A stretch of 21,405 bases of DNA from Mageeibacillus sp. UBA4314 (GTDB lineage Bacteria; Bacillota; Clostridia; Saccharofermentanales; Saccharofermentanaceae): NCBI GenBank assembly GCA_002394605.1, contig DGUI01000051.1, positions 1-21,405 of the forward strand. Direction: 5' to 3'. The translations under genes were made by a program, and so were the position numbers. Every line of letters begins with the position of its first letter. The first letter of the stretch is position 1. Of this stretch, positions 7,301 through 14,001 are shown in pieces. A model generated the notes under the pieces. The model was not told the DNA's origin, did not search any database, and saw nothing but the letters and a program-made list of their open reading frames with translations.

Positions 7301-8619
7301 AAGTTGTTCCCGCTGCAGGTCATAAGTCAGTAACCGATAAGGCAGTTGCTGCAACATGTACATCTTCAGGTCTCACAGCAGGCAGTCACTGCTCAGTCTG
7401 CGGAAAAGTGCTTACTGCTCAGCAGGTCGTTCCCGCTGCAGGTCACAAGGCAGTAACCGATAAGGCAGTTGCTGCGACATGCACAAACTCAGGTCTCACA
7501 GCAGGCAGCCACTGCTCGGTCTGCGGAAAAGTGCTTACTGCTCAGCAAGTTGTTCCCGCTGCAGGTCATAAGTCAGTAACCGATAAGGCAGTTGCTGCAA
7601 CATGCACAACATCAGGTCTTACAGCAGGCAGTCACTGCTCAGTTTGCGGAAAAGTTATTACTGCTCAGCAGGTCGTTCCCGCTGCAGGGCACAAAGAAGT
7701 AACAGATAAAGCAGTTGCTGCAAAATGTACAACTCCCGGCAAAACAGCAGGAAGCCACTGTTCGGTATGCGGAAAAGTATTTACTGCTCAGCAGGAGATT
7801 CCTGCTACAGGTCACAGATGGAGTGAGGGTGTCTTGACGAAGAAAGCAACTTTCGATGAGCCGGGAGTTAGAACCTTCACATGCATGAACTGCGGAAAAA
7901 CAAAGGAAGAAGAGACCTTTACCGGGATCAGGAAAGAGGGCGACGTCTGGGTTTATTATGAGGACGATGTTGCTATGACTGACTTTACCGGCAAAGTCAA
8001 ATACGATGGCAACTGGTACTATCTTGAGGACGGAGAATTCCAGACAGGTTGGAAGACGATCTCAGAGAAGCAGTATTACTTCGATACAGAGACCGGCGTG
8101 ATGGCGATGCGTTGGAATACTATAGACGGCAAGAAGTATTACTTCAACAGTAAGACCGGCGCCATGGCTACGGGCTGGAAGACGGTCTCAAAGAAGCAGT
8201 ACTACTTTGATACAGAGACTGGCGTCATGGCGACGGGCTGGAAGACCATCGACGGAAAGAGATACTACTTCAACAAGACTACAGGCGTCGTTACCACAGG
8301 CTGGAAGACCATCAGTAAGAAAAAGTATTATTTCAATAAGTCAACCGGTGCTGCAACAGTAAACGGCAAGAAGATCGGTAAGTACTATTATCTCTTTGAT
8401 GCAAAGGGCGTAATGCAGAAGTCCGGTTGGAAGAAAGACACAAAGGGCAATACATACTATCTGAAGAAGGATGGAAAGGCTTACACGAAGAAGTGGGCTA
8501 AGAAGAAGGGTAAGTGGTACTACTTCGGTTCCAACGGTAAGATGGTCAAGGGTAAATCCCTCAAGATCGGCAAGAAGACATACAAGTTCGATAAGAAAGG
8601 TGTATGCAAGAATCCGTGA
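4315..8619 (+). CDS. Secreted CAP-domain, Ig-like, cell-wall-binding repeat protein
   Basis: A 1434-residue exported multidomain protein. Seen in order: a signal peptide (1-33, cleavage after 'VNA'); a CAP/SCP-like domain (about 84-220) with His130 in 'LSHS' and His181 in 'FGHRRQLL'; three Ig-like (Big_2-type) domains at about 329-415, 418-510 and 513-598; an FN3-like segment (600-675); a cysteine-rich repeat region (676-1205) with many CxxCG motifs; and YYF/GWK cell-wall-binding repeats (about 1208-1434: 'GWKTISEKQYYFDTETGVMA' and relatives). There is no LPXTG motif, so attachment is probably non-covalent through the C-terminal repeats. The CAP motif usually written GEN reads 'SNIAGG' here, so a conserved acidic residue may be missing. 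The ribosome binding site is GGGGG at 4303-4307. Role: cell-surface adhesion or binding, inferred. No enzymatic activity can be assigned. Confidence 0.88.
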   Translation: MNIKRFLKEATAVLTGAALFVPGIFLTAADVNAATSYKGLDAASHTKAEIISYVKAHPWNNDAVTFKTEPSATDPYVLGRVSDESAQSALNYLNIFRYIAGVNEVSLTDTAMDYAQAASLCMAANRSLSHSPSRPAGMSDDLYSLAAYGSFNSNIAGGGNFLTNTILRYMLETNGDSDFGHRRQLLDYYYTDAGFGAAASTSGSYYSATYVDAYLKEDKAISYPGQYQPIEYFGTGYAWTVIVPQTIDTTTAHVTVTDVNKGTVWEFENNSDPGHQYMRIDKDSKSACLIFAPEDILYRDGDVYNVKITGIPSPISYDVHMFSIDYIPVESIRLSSHTPETIAGRSSNGACSVIFTPENASNQIINWSSSDESIATVKHYGTSQCAIYGVKEGKVTITGRAEGGTGEVSFEFEVMPAPTAINVPDEITVGVGQTVQLEASVVPSNSPVNFSFYGNDKNIAALDSSYFSKKRKVTGVAVGTTELKVGVYYQSSTDKTYDSLTKTVKVNVVDPVYISSLSISGKTELFLDEEDTATYKANIHPSNATCKEVEWSSSSSYSFKSMGNGVFKATTNGKYTITAVAKDGSGLQDSLEVIVYKKYATPSAPVLRTVTSNSVTLTPLSYYEYSMDGINWQSSNQFTGLKPDTTYVFYKRHVEDLAYYQLASDASEPLTVTTLSCVHNWNLTSTTTNPTCVDAGVGIYTCSKCGATKQDEIPATGHKSVTDKAVAATCTTSGLTAGSHCSVCGGVITAQQTIAAKGHRWNSGVITRKATCTSDGIRTYTCYTCGDTKTESIQATGHKSVTDKAVAATCTSSGLTAGSHCSVCGEVITAQQVVPATGHKSVTDKAVAATCTSSGLTAGSHCSVCGKVITAQQVVPAAGHKSVTDKAVAATCTTSGLTAGSHCSVCGKVLTAQQVVPATGHKSVTDKAVAATCTTSGLTAGSHCSVCGEVLTAQQVVPAAGHKSVTDKAVAATCTSSGLTAGSHCSVCGEVLTAQQVVPAAGHKSVTDKAVAATCTSSGLTAGSHCSVCGKVLTAQQVVPAAGHKAVTDKAVAATCTNSGLTAGSHCSVCGKVLTAQQVVPAAGHKSVTDKAVAATCTTSGLTAGSHCSVCGKVITAQQVVPAAGHKEVTDKAVAAKCTTPGKTAGSHCSVCGKVFTAQQEIPATGHRWSEGVLTKKATFDEPGVRTFTCMNCGKTKEEETFTGIRKEGDVWVYYEDDVAMTDFTGKVKYDGNWYYLEDGEFQTGWKTISEKQYYFDTETGVMAMRWNTIDGKKYYFNSKTGAMATGWKTVSKKQYYFDTETGVMATGWKTIDGKRYYFNKTTGVVTTGWKTISKKKYYFNKSTGAATVNGKKIGKYYYLFDAKGVMQKSGWKKDTKGNTYYLKKDGKAYTKKWAKKKGKWYYFGSNGKMVKGKSLKIGKKTYKFDKKGVCKNP
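6463..7809 (+). repeat. 123-bp in-frame tandem repeat array (41-residue CxxCG unit)
   Basis: Nine exact-length 123-bp units start at 6703, 6826, 6949, 7072, 7195, 7318, 7441, 7564 and 7687. An earlier unit at 6463 is separated from them by a divergent 117-bp unit at 6586. Each unit encodes 41 residues, opening with GHKSVTDKAVAA, then TC, then AGSHCSVCG, then TAQQ, so every unit has one single Cys and one CxxC pair. The last unit (7687) is the most divergent at DNA level. The near-identity of the middle units indicates recent unequal exchange or slippage. This is not a CRISPR array, because the whole array is coding and in frame. Confidence 0.95.
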
Positions 8620-8670
8620 TAGAGTTCATCAACTTGCTTACTTCTTAGAATTGAAAGCATAGGCAGGTTT

Positions 8671-8703
8671 CATTGGGGACGCGAGGCAATCGTGTCCCCA
8701 ATG
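8671..8703. repeat. Long hairpin with GGGGAC arms
   Basis: CATTGGGGAC (8671-8680) and GTCCCCAATG (8694-8703) are perfect complements. Three further inner pairs (one G-U) extend the stem to 13 bp around the loop AGGCAAT. There is no T-tract on either side, so this is not a standard intrinsic terminator. Similar GGGGACA or TGTCCCC stretches occur in the other intergenic regions of the window. Confidence 0.75.
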
Positions 8704-8717
8704 GCTTGATTATGATC

Positions 8718-8758
8718 GTGTCACTTTTTTGAGGGGTTCTTGTCACTTTTGATGACAC
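8718..8758. repeat. TGTCACTTTT direct repeats within inverted ends
   Basis: TGTCACTTTT occurs at 8719 and 8741. The block is bounded by GTGTCA (8718-8723) and TGACAC (8753-8758), which are inverted copies. I see no coding or promoter role. Confidence 0.5.
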
Positions 8759-8799
8759 ACCCGGACTGTATCTGTTTGGATTTGTATTAGTTATTGCTA

Positions 8800-8863
8800 A
8801 CTCACCACTATTTTTGATTTACTCTACTTTTTTTGATGAGTAAAACCCGTTTTTGCGGTGAGT
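8800..8863. repeat. Nested palindrome, 64 bp
   Basis: Outer arms ACTCACC (8800-8806) and GGTGAGT (8857-8863) enclose inner arms TTTACTC (8818-8824) and GAGTAAA (8838-8844). The internal loops are T-rich, with TTTTTGAT-like strings. The outer-arm, loop, inner-arm layout matches that of the units at 203-306, although the sequences differ. Confidence 0.65.
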
Positions 8864-8927
8864 AAGATTTCCAATCATAAACTCTTCCCTGTCCCCGCTG
8901 TCCCACTAATCGATAACACATGCACTA

Positions 8928-8956
8928 TTGCCACTCACCCCGCATACTTGTATACT
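8928..8956 (+). promoter_or_regulatory. Promoter of the amino acid symporter gene, very close to its start
   Basis: The -35 TTGCCA (8928-8933), a 17-bp spacer and -10 TATACT (8951-8956). Transcription would begin at about 8961-8964, at or within three bases of ATG 8964. That leaves no room for a Shine-Dalgarno sequence. Confidence 0.65.
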
Positions 8957-8963
8957 CTTTAGG

Positions 8964-10463
8964 ATGGAAAGCATAGTAAGTATAATTGACAGGTTTCAGG
9001 AGATAGTTAATTCATTTGTATGGGGTATTCCCATGCTGGTGCTGCTCGTAGGCACCGGCATCATGATGACTGTCCTTACGGGCTTTTTCCAGCTGACGCA
9101 CATCAGACACTGGATGAAGTGCACCATCGGAGGTATTTTCAAGGACAAACGTGTTACTGCCCATACCGGTAAACACGATAAGCAGATCTCGCAGTTCCAG
9201 AGTTTGTGCACCGCGCTCGCGGCGACGATCGGTACGGGTAATATCGCAGGTGTCGCATCTGCAATTGCATTAGGAGGACCGGGCGCTGTCTTCTGGATGT
9301 GGGTCGTCTCGTTCTTTGGCATGATGACGAACTTCTCGGAGAACGTTCTGGGCATCTATTACAGGAGACGCAATATCTATAACGAGTGGTCGGGCGGTCC
9401 GATGTATTACCTGAGGGACGGCGTCGGTTCGCGCCGGGGCCTGAAGCGCATCGGAGCAGTCCTCGCAGTGGTATTCAGTGTATGCTGCATACTTGCTTCC
9501 TTTGGCATCGGCAACATGAGCCAGGTCAATTCGATCTCTGCAAATATGAAGGATACTTTCGGAGTGTCACCCGTGGTGACAGGGATCATACTGACGGTGC
9601 TCGCAGGGCTCGTCATAATCGGAGGCATCAAGAGGGTTGCATCCGTAACGGAGAAATTAGTGCCGTTCATGGCGCTCGCTTACATAATCGGTACTGTCGC
9701 GATCTTCGTAATGAATTTCGACAGGGCAGGTGAGGTGTTCGGGTCCATCTTCAGGGGTGCATTTGGCATCAGGGCTGCAGGCGGCGGCCTTGTCGGATCA
9801 GGCATCATAATGGCGGTGCAGTGGGGCATGAAGCGAGGTGTGTTCTCGAATGAGGCGGGCCTGGGTTCATCTGTTATGGTCCACTCGTCATCGAACGTAA
9901 GAGAGCCTGTCGTTCAGGGAATGTGGGGCATCTTTGAAGTGTTTGCCGATACGCTGGTGGTCTGCACACTGACTGCTTTCGCGCTGCTGTCATCAGGTCT
10001 TGTCGATCTGGAGACCGGTGCCATTCTTTCCGATAAAGTCGAGACTGCGCTCATGGCGGAAGCTTTCTCCACAAAGTTCGGTCAGGCGGGGGCGTGGTTC
10101 ATCGCCGTCGCGATCCTGTGCTTTGCGTTCTCAACGCTGATAAGCTGGAATCACTATGGAGTCAAGGGATTTGAATACCTGTTCGGATCCAAGGCAGTAG
10201 TCGTATACAAGATCATCTTCATGATCGTCATCATGATCGGCGCCACGATGAAGCTGAAGCTCGCGTGGGACCTGTCGGATATGTTCAACGGCATGATGGC
10301 GCTGCCAAACCTCGTGGGAGTCATCGTCCTGTCCGGGACGGTAGTTAAGATCACCAGGAATTACATCGACCGCAGGCTGCGCGTCAAGACCGGCATCAAG
10401 CCCATGTTGTCGGCAATCGAAGAGATACAGGAACAGCACGAAAAGGATATCGAAGAGGAATGA
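8964..10463 (+). CDS. Alanine/glycine:cation symporter (AGCS family)
   Basis: A 499-residue polytopic membrane protein that imports alanine or glycine with Na+ (or H+). Family hallmarks seen: the N-terminal 'VNSFVWGIPMLVLLVGTGI', the long conserved stretch at about 84-113 containing 'AATIGTGNIAGVASA' and 'GGPGAVFWMW', 'GGPMYYL' (144-150), and 'RGVFSNEAGLGSS' in the middle. About ten or more hydrophobic segments fit the family, and the length is usual. ATG 8964 is chosen because the family-conserved segment begins just after it. An upstream TTG at 8928 is the promoter -35 itself. No Shine-Dalgarno sequence is visible, consistent with a leaderless mRNA. The gene appears monocistronic, and the next promoter lies 13 bp after its stop. 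Whether alanine or glycine is preferred cannot be told. Confidence 0.95.
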   Translation: MESIVSIIDRFQEIVNSFVWGIPMLVLLVGTGIMMTVLTGFFQLTHIRHWMKCTIGGIFKDKRVTAHTGKHDKQISQFQSLCTALAATIGTGNIAGVASAIALGGPGAVFWMWVVSFFGMMTNFSENVLGIYYRRRNIYNEWSGGPMYYLRDGVGSRRGLKRIGAVLAVVFSVCCILASFGIGNMSQVNSISANMKDTFGVSPVVTGIILTVLAGLVIIGGIKRVASVTEKLVPFMALAYIIGTVAIFVMNFDRAGEVFGSIFRGAFGIRAAGGGLVGSGIIMAVQWGMKRGVFSNEAGLGSSVMVHSSSNVREPVVQGMWGIFEVFADTLVVCTLTAFALLSSGLVDLETGAILSDKVETALMAEAFSTKFGQAGAWFIAVAILCFAFSTLISWNHYGVKGFEYLFGSKAVVVYKIIFMIVIMIGATMKLKLAWDLSDMFNGMMALPNLVGVIVLSGTVVKITRNYIDRRLRVKTGIKPMLSAIEEIQEQHEKDIEEE

Positions 10464-10475
10464 TCGCCGTATCCG

Positions 10476-10484
10476 TGGTATAAT
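10476..10484 (+). promoter_or_regulatory. Extended -10 promoter of the GIGGG surface-protein operon
   Basis: TGGTATAAT is a perfect extended -10, 13 bp after the symporter stop codon. No recognisable -35 lies 17 bp upstream. The start codon at 10518 is preceded by CGGAGGA (10504-10510). Confidence 0.7.
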
Positions 10485-10517
10485 AAAGTGTTAGGACTTT
10501 ATACGGAGGATCATTCT

Positions 10518-13500
10518 ATGAACCGCAGGATCACAAGTGTTTTATCTGTTTTGCTGGCCATGTCGATGGTGACGGCAGTATTGCCTTATGGTGTTGTGTT
10601 TGCTGAAGAAGAGGATATTGCCGTTGAGACTGAGGCCGAGGCAGCTGAGAAAGAGGCTGAAGAATCCGAGGTGACTGAGGACCTGGAAGAGCCTTCAGAA
10701 CCGGAAGAAATTGAAGAACCCGATGAAGTCGTTGAAGAACCCGATGAAGTCGTTGAAGAGACAGTAGAGACTGCACAGGTCAAGAAGCATGATGACCAGG
10801 CGCTGATTCCTGTTACATATTGGGAGTACAGCTGGTCAGAGTCAGACTCTGAGCCGAAGAAAAATGAAATGACAGTTCCCACATACACTGTCGTTACATC
10901 AGATATCATAAAAGTTGATAATCCGGACGGCCTTAAGACCGGAATATATGTGGTCAATACCGATACTACCATTGACGAGAATCTATACATTCGCAAGGAA
11001 CAGACTGTTGATCTTATCGTGCTTCCCGGGGTGACGCTTACCTGCTCTAAAGGTATCGGCTGCGGATATGCAGAGAACGAAGGATATGCAACTCTCAACA
11101 TCTATGGCAAAGGTAAGATCGTAACTACAGGAGACAAATACTGTGCCGGCATCGGCGGCATAAAAAACGAGACCAACGGTAATATCACAATCCATGGTAC
11201 GGACATCACTGCCACAGGAGGCACTTACGCTGCCGGCATCGGCGGCGGAGATGAGGGCAAGGATCCTGACGGCACAACATCTATCAAGATCTACGACGGT
11301 ACCGTCAATGCTACGGGAGGCGATGAAGCTGCCGGCATCGGCGGTGGCAACGAGCAGCCCGGTGCGCACACATACATCTACAGCGGAAATATCACCGCCA
11401 AAAGCAATAAGCTCGGTGCGGGTATCGGAGGCGGAGATGAGGAAGGTACACTCGGTATCTTCATCTACGGCGGAAAGGTCACCGCGACCGGCGGCAAACA
11501 CGGCGCCGGCATCGGAGCCGGTGAAGAAGGCGGCGATCTGCGCAAGGTCGAGAATGGCGGCGGCATCAACATCCGTGGCGGCGACATCACTGCAACAGGC
11601 GGAAGCGGAGCTGCAGGCATCGGCGGCGGATATCATGAGAACACGAGAGGCGACATCTATATCAGCGGAAGCGTAACGCTTGCGGCAGAGGCCGGTAAGG
11701 GAGCCGCGGGTGTCGGTGCGGGTTCCGGCAATCCAAAAGCAACGCCAGAGCGCGGCGACATGAAAGGTACTATCCGTATCGACTGTACCCCGCAAAGCAT
11801 GATCAATGTTTATGGCATAGCCTCGGAATTTGCGCATGACACCTCCCTTGCCGACTATACTCATCAAAAAGATCACATGGCTTACAGTGGTTCGGGGATC
11901 GGCGCCGGCTTCGGCGGCAATCTGGAAGGCGAAGTCTATATCACCGGCGGCAAAATGAATATATGGAGCGGTGACGGCGGTGCCGGCATCGGCGGCGGTA
12001 TGGAGAGCGGATGGCTAGGCGGCGAGGGAAATGACGTCTATATCGGCGGCGGTGACATCACGATCACGACGGTCTGCTATGCCGATAATTCCAAACGGGA
12101 AAGCACCGATAATCATGCGATCGGCCGTGGTGATAATGACTACAAGGATGGCTCTGTTTATATCAATGCTAACAATAATAAAACGGGGAAATACATGCGC
12201 GTCGTCTATACTGAGTTTGGCAAGTACATGAATGATGATTATGAACCCAAAGTGACCAAAACTGCGAAAGCGTCGGACCGCTCCAAAAAGTGCCATACAA
12301 AATCTGTGCTTCACATAACCGAATGTGACCACACCGACCATAACGGCAAAAGCGGACTTACATATACCATCGACGAAGCAAACGGCACCCATACTAAGAA
12401 GTGTAAGTTCTGCGGTCTTAACGAGACAAAAACACATTCCGCTACTGACTGTGAGTGCGGTTATAAGAGCGGTCTTAATTCAGTGACATTAAACTACCAG
12501 GAAGGTCCCGCCACTGCACGTGTCGTGAAGAACAGCAGTTTTGAACTTCCGGATGATGGCAACAGGTTGTCAATGGTCATTGGTAATCCGGATATGTGGT
12601 ACTTACTGACCGGCTGGAGATCAGGTGACAAAGTCTATGAACCCGGAGAGACTGTTACGGTCGATCAGGATATGTCTTTCGATGCGGTGAGAACGAAGAT
12701 GTATCTTATCGGGATCAATGAAGCGGAGCATGGCACGGTAAGCACGGTTCTAACACCATATGAATATAGTGGTGAGAAGAAGACAGTTGCCGCAGCCGGC
12801 GAGACTGTCGGGTTCAAATATAAACCCGAAGACGGTTACTATATCGACACATTATCCTATTCATATCAGGGACACGATCCGATCGAGATCACTCCTGATG
12901 CTGACGGCGAATACTTCCTCGTGATGCCCGGTGATATGGGTGCTAATGTTAACGGTATCACCGTCACGGCAACATTCAGGGAATTTGATACTGCAGGCTA
13001 TTGCGTAGTGAACGGCGCCAATGTTACGCTCGGAGGCGAGCTGGGACTGAACTACTATGTCTCCGTTCCCGACGATGTCGCAGCAGGTGCCAAGGCAGTC
13101 CTGGACGGTCCTGAAGAAGTCAGGGAATATGCTCTGGCTGATATGACGCAAAATGATTACGGATTTAAGCTGACATACAGCATCAAGGCGATCTATATGG
13201 AAAAGAAAGTCTCTATCAAGCTGGTCGATGATAAGGGTGATCCCATCGATCTGTTCATCGTGACTGACCACGGACCGGTGCGGTTGAGCGAGAATACCAT
13301 GGAGACCGGTATCTACGATTACGTTGCTGCAGCCTGCCGGGATACAGATCTGACCGAAGAAGAACTCGGCATGGTAAATGCAATGTACACCTATGGTGCT
13401 TATTCCATTAAGTGGAAGTATGGTACTCCGGTGCCGGATGATGTTGGTGATCTGCCGGAACTTAAAAAGGATGATCTCCAGGATTATGCGGTGGTAATCG

Positions 13501-13862
13501 CCGGTTCTAATGATAAGATCGAGCTTGTGAGCATGTCGCTGCTGCTCGATTCCAATACTGCGTACAGGATCTATTTCACGTGTTCAGATGATATCGCGAA
13601 CCACAAGGTTTTATACAATAACGAGCCGCTTGATATCAAGGCAACTGATACTCCGAATAAGTATTATGTTGAGATCGGAGACATCAGTGCTGACAGACTT
13701 ACGATAAGGAAGACTATTACATTTGATGGCACTCTCGGCGTAGGTATCAGTCCGATGTCGTATGTCTATCTTGCGTTGAAGAACGGCGGACAGTCGGATG
13801 ATCTTATGAATGTTCTCAAAGCGTTCAGCGCATATAGTGATGCGGCAAGGGCTATGTTATGA
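10518..13862 (+). CDS. Large secreted GIGGG-repeat surface protein
   Basis: A 1114-residue exported protein. Seen in order: a signal peptide (1-29, cleavage after 'VFA'); a strongly acidic Glu-rich stretch (30-85) with two exact EEPDEVV units; a region (about 190-525) with nine G-x-G-(I/V)-G-(G/A) turns such as 'AAGIGGG' alternating with strands such as 'ITATGG', suggestive of a right-handed beta-helix; a CxxCG-type segment (603-648); an InlB B-repeat/Flg_new-like domain (about 656-728); and two copies of an all-beta module (825-1114) of a kind common at the C-terminus of clostridial surface proteins ('LGLNYYVSVPDD', 'AMYTYGAY', and at the end 'LKAFSAYSDAARAML'). There is no LPXTG motif or C-terminal membrane segment, so how it is retained is unclear. 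The start is ATG 10518 with CGGAGGA at 8 nt spacing. It is the first gene of a probable three-gene unit. Adhesion or glycan binding is possible but unproven. Confidence 0.85.
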   Translation: MNRRITSVLSVLLAMSMVTAVLPYGVVFAEEEDIAVETEAEAAEKEAEESEVTEDLEEPSEPEEIEEPDEVVEEPDEVVEETVETAQVKKHDDQALIPVTYWEYSWSESDSEPKKNEMTVPTYTVVTSDIIKVDNPDGLKTGIYVVNTDTTIDENLYIRKEQTVDLIVLPGVTLTCSKGIGCGYAENEGYATLNIYGKGKIVTTGDKYCAGIGGIKNETNGNITIHGTDITATGGTYAAGIGGGDEGKDPDGTTSIKIYDGTVNATGGDEAAGIGGGNEQPGAHTYIYSGNITAKSNKLGAGIGGGDEEGTLGIFIYGGKVTATGGKHGAGIGAGEEGGDLRKVENGGGINIRGGDITATGGSGAAGIGGGYHENTRGDIYISGSVTLAAEAGKGAAGVGAGSGNPKATPERGDMKGTIRIDCTPQSMINVYGIASEFAHDTSLADYTHQKDHMAYSGSGIGAGFGGNLEGEVYITGGKMNIWSGDGGAGIGGGMESGWLGGEGNDVYIGGGDITITTVCYADNSKRESTDNHAIGRGDNDYKDGSVYINANNNKTGKYMRVVYTEFGKYMNDDYEPKVTKTAKASDRSKKCHTKSVLHITECDHTDHNGKSGLTYTIDEANGTHTKKCKFCGLNETKTHSATDCECGYKSGLNSVTLNYQEGPATARVVKNSSFELPDDGNRLSMVIGNPDMWYLLTGWRSGDKVYEPGETVTVDQDMSFDAVRTKMYLIGINEAEHGTVSTVLTPYEYSGEKKTVAAAGETVGFKYKPEDGYYIDTLSYSYQGHDPIEITPDADGEYFLVMPGDMGANVNGITVTATFREFDTAGYCVVNGANVTLGGELGLNYYVSVPDDVAAGAKAVLDGPEEVREYALADMTQNDYGFKLTYSIKAIYMEKKVSIKLVDDKGDPIDLFIVTDHGPVRLSENTMETGIYDYVAAACRDTDLTEEELGMVNAMYTYGAYSIKWKYGTPVPDDVGDLPELKKDDLQDYAVVIAGSNDKIELVSMSLLLDSNTAYRIYFTCSDDIANHKVLYNNEPLDIKATDTPNKYYVEIGDISADRLTIRKTITFDGTLGVGISPMSYVYLALKNGGQSDDLMNVLKAFSAYSDAARAML
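10713..10754 (+). repeat. 21-bp tandem duplication in the acidic linker
   Basis: Two identical 21-bp copies encode EEPDEVV twice in the Glu-rich linker after the signal peptide. This is a likely slippage site that keeps the reading frame. Confidence 0.85.
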
Positions 13863-13879
13863 GTGAGGAGATAAGAAGA

Positions 13880-13990
13880 ATGGAAAACAGATACGAAGAA
13901 CTTGAGATGGAGATCATCGCTTTCGCAGTGGAGGATGTGATCGTTACAAGCGAAAACTGTGAAACCGAGCTTCCCGATCAGCATATTTAA
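13880..13990 (+). CDS. Small acidic peptide, 36 residues, unknown function
   Basis: A short open frame, MENRYEELEMEIIAF followed by AVEDVIVTSENCETELPDQHI, lies between the surface-protein gene and the lipoprotein gene. GGAG at 13867-13870 is 9 nt before ATG 13880. An alternative in-frame ATG at 13859 overlaps the preceding stop (ATGA) and would give 43 residues beginning MSEEIRRM. The peptide is acidic with one cysteine. Its layout (Y-E-x-L-E-M-E-(I/V)-I-x-F, then EDVI-TS, then a polar tail) resembles, from memory, small unannotated peptides next to clostridial surface-protein genes. I cannot check that here. It has no signal peptide or membrane segment. It ends 11 nt before the next start, so co-transcription is likely. 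Confidence 0.6.
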   Translation: MENRYEELEMEIIAFAVEDVIVTSENCETELPDQHI

Positions 13991-14001
13991 GCAACAAACC
14001 C

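Larger units (their letters stand above)
8620..8963. other. Repeat-rich intergenic region
   Basis: No gene is visible in these 344 bases. The region holds a 33-bp hairpin (8671-8703), a direct and inverted repeat cluster around TGTCACTTTT (8718-8758), a nested palindrome (8800-8863), a short TGTCCCCGCTGTCCC stretch (about 8890-8904) and the promoter of the symporter gene. No clear Rho-independent terminator follows the surface-protein gene; the 8671 hairpin lacks a U-tract. Confidence 0.6.

Noticed and set aside
6463..7809. Possible CRISPR array or minisatellite outside genes
   Set aside because: The 123-bp repeats have no unique spacers and form one continuous in-frame coding segment.
8671..8703. 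Terminator of the CAP-domain protein gene
   Set aside because: The stem is strong but has no T-tract on either strand.
10983..11876. Minus-strand open frame of 297 codons
   Set aside because: It is antisense to the GIGGG repeats; Gly-rich GGC/GGA codons produce few stops on the other strand. It has no ribosome binding site and a low-complexity product.
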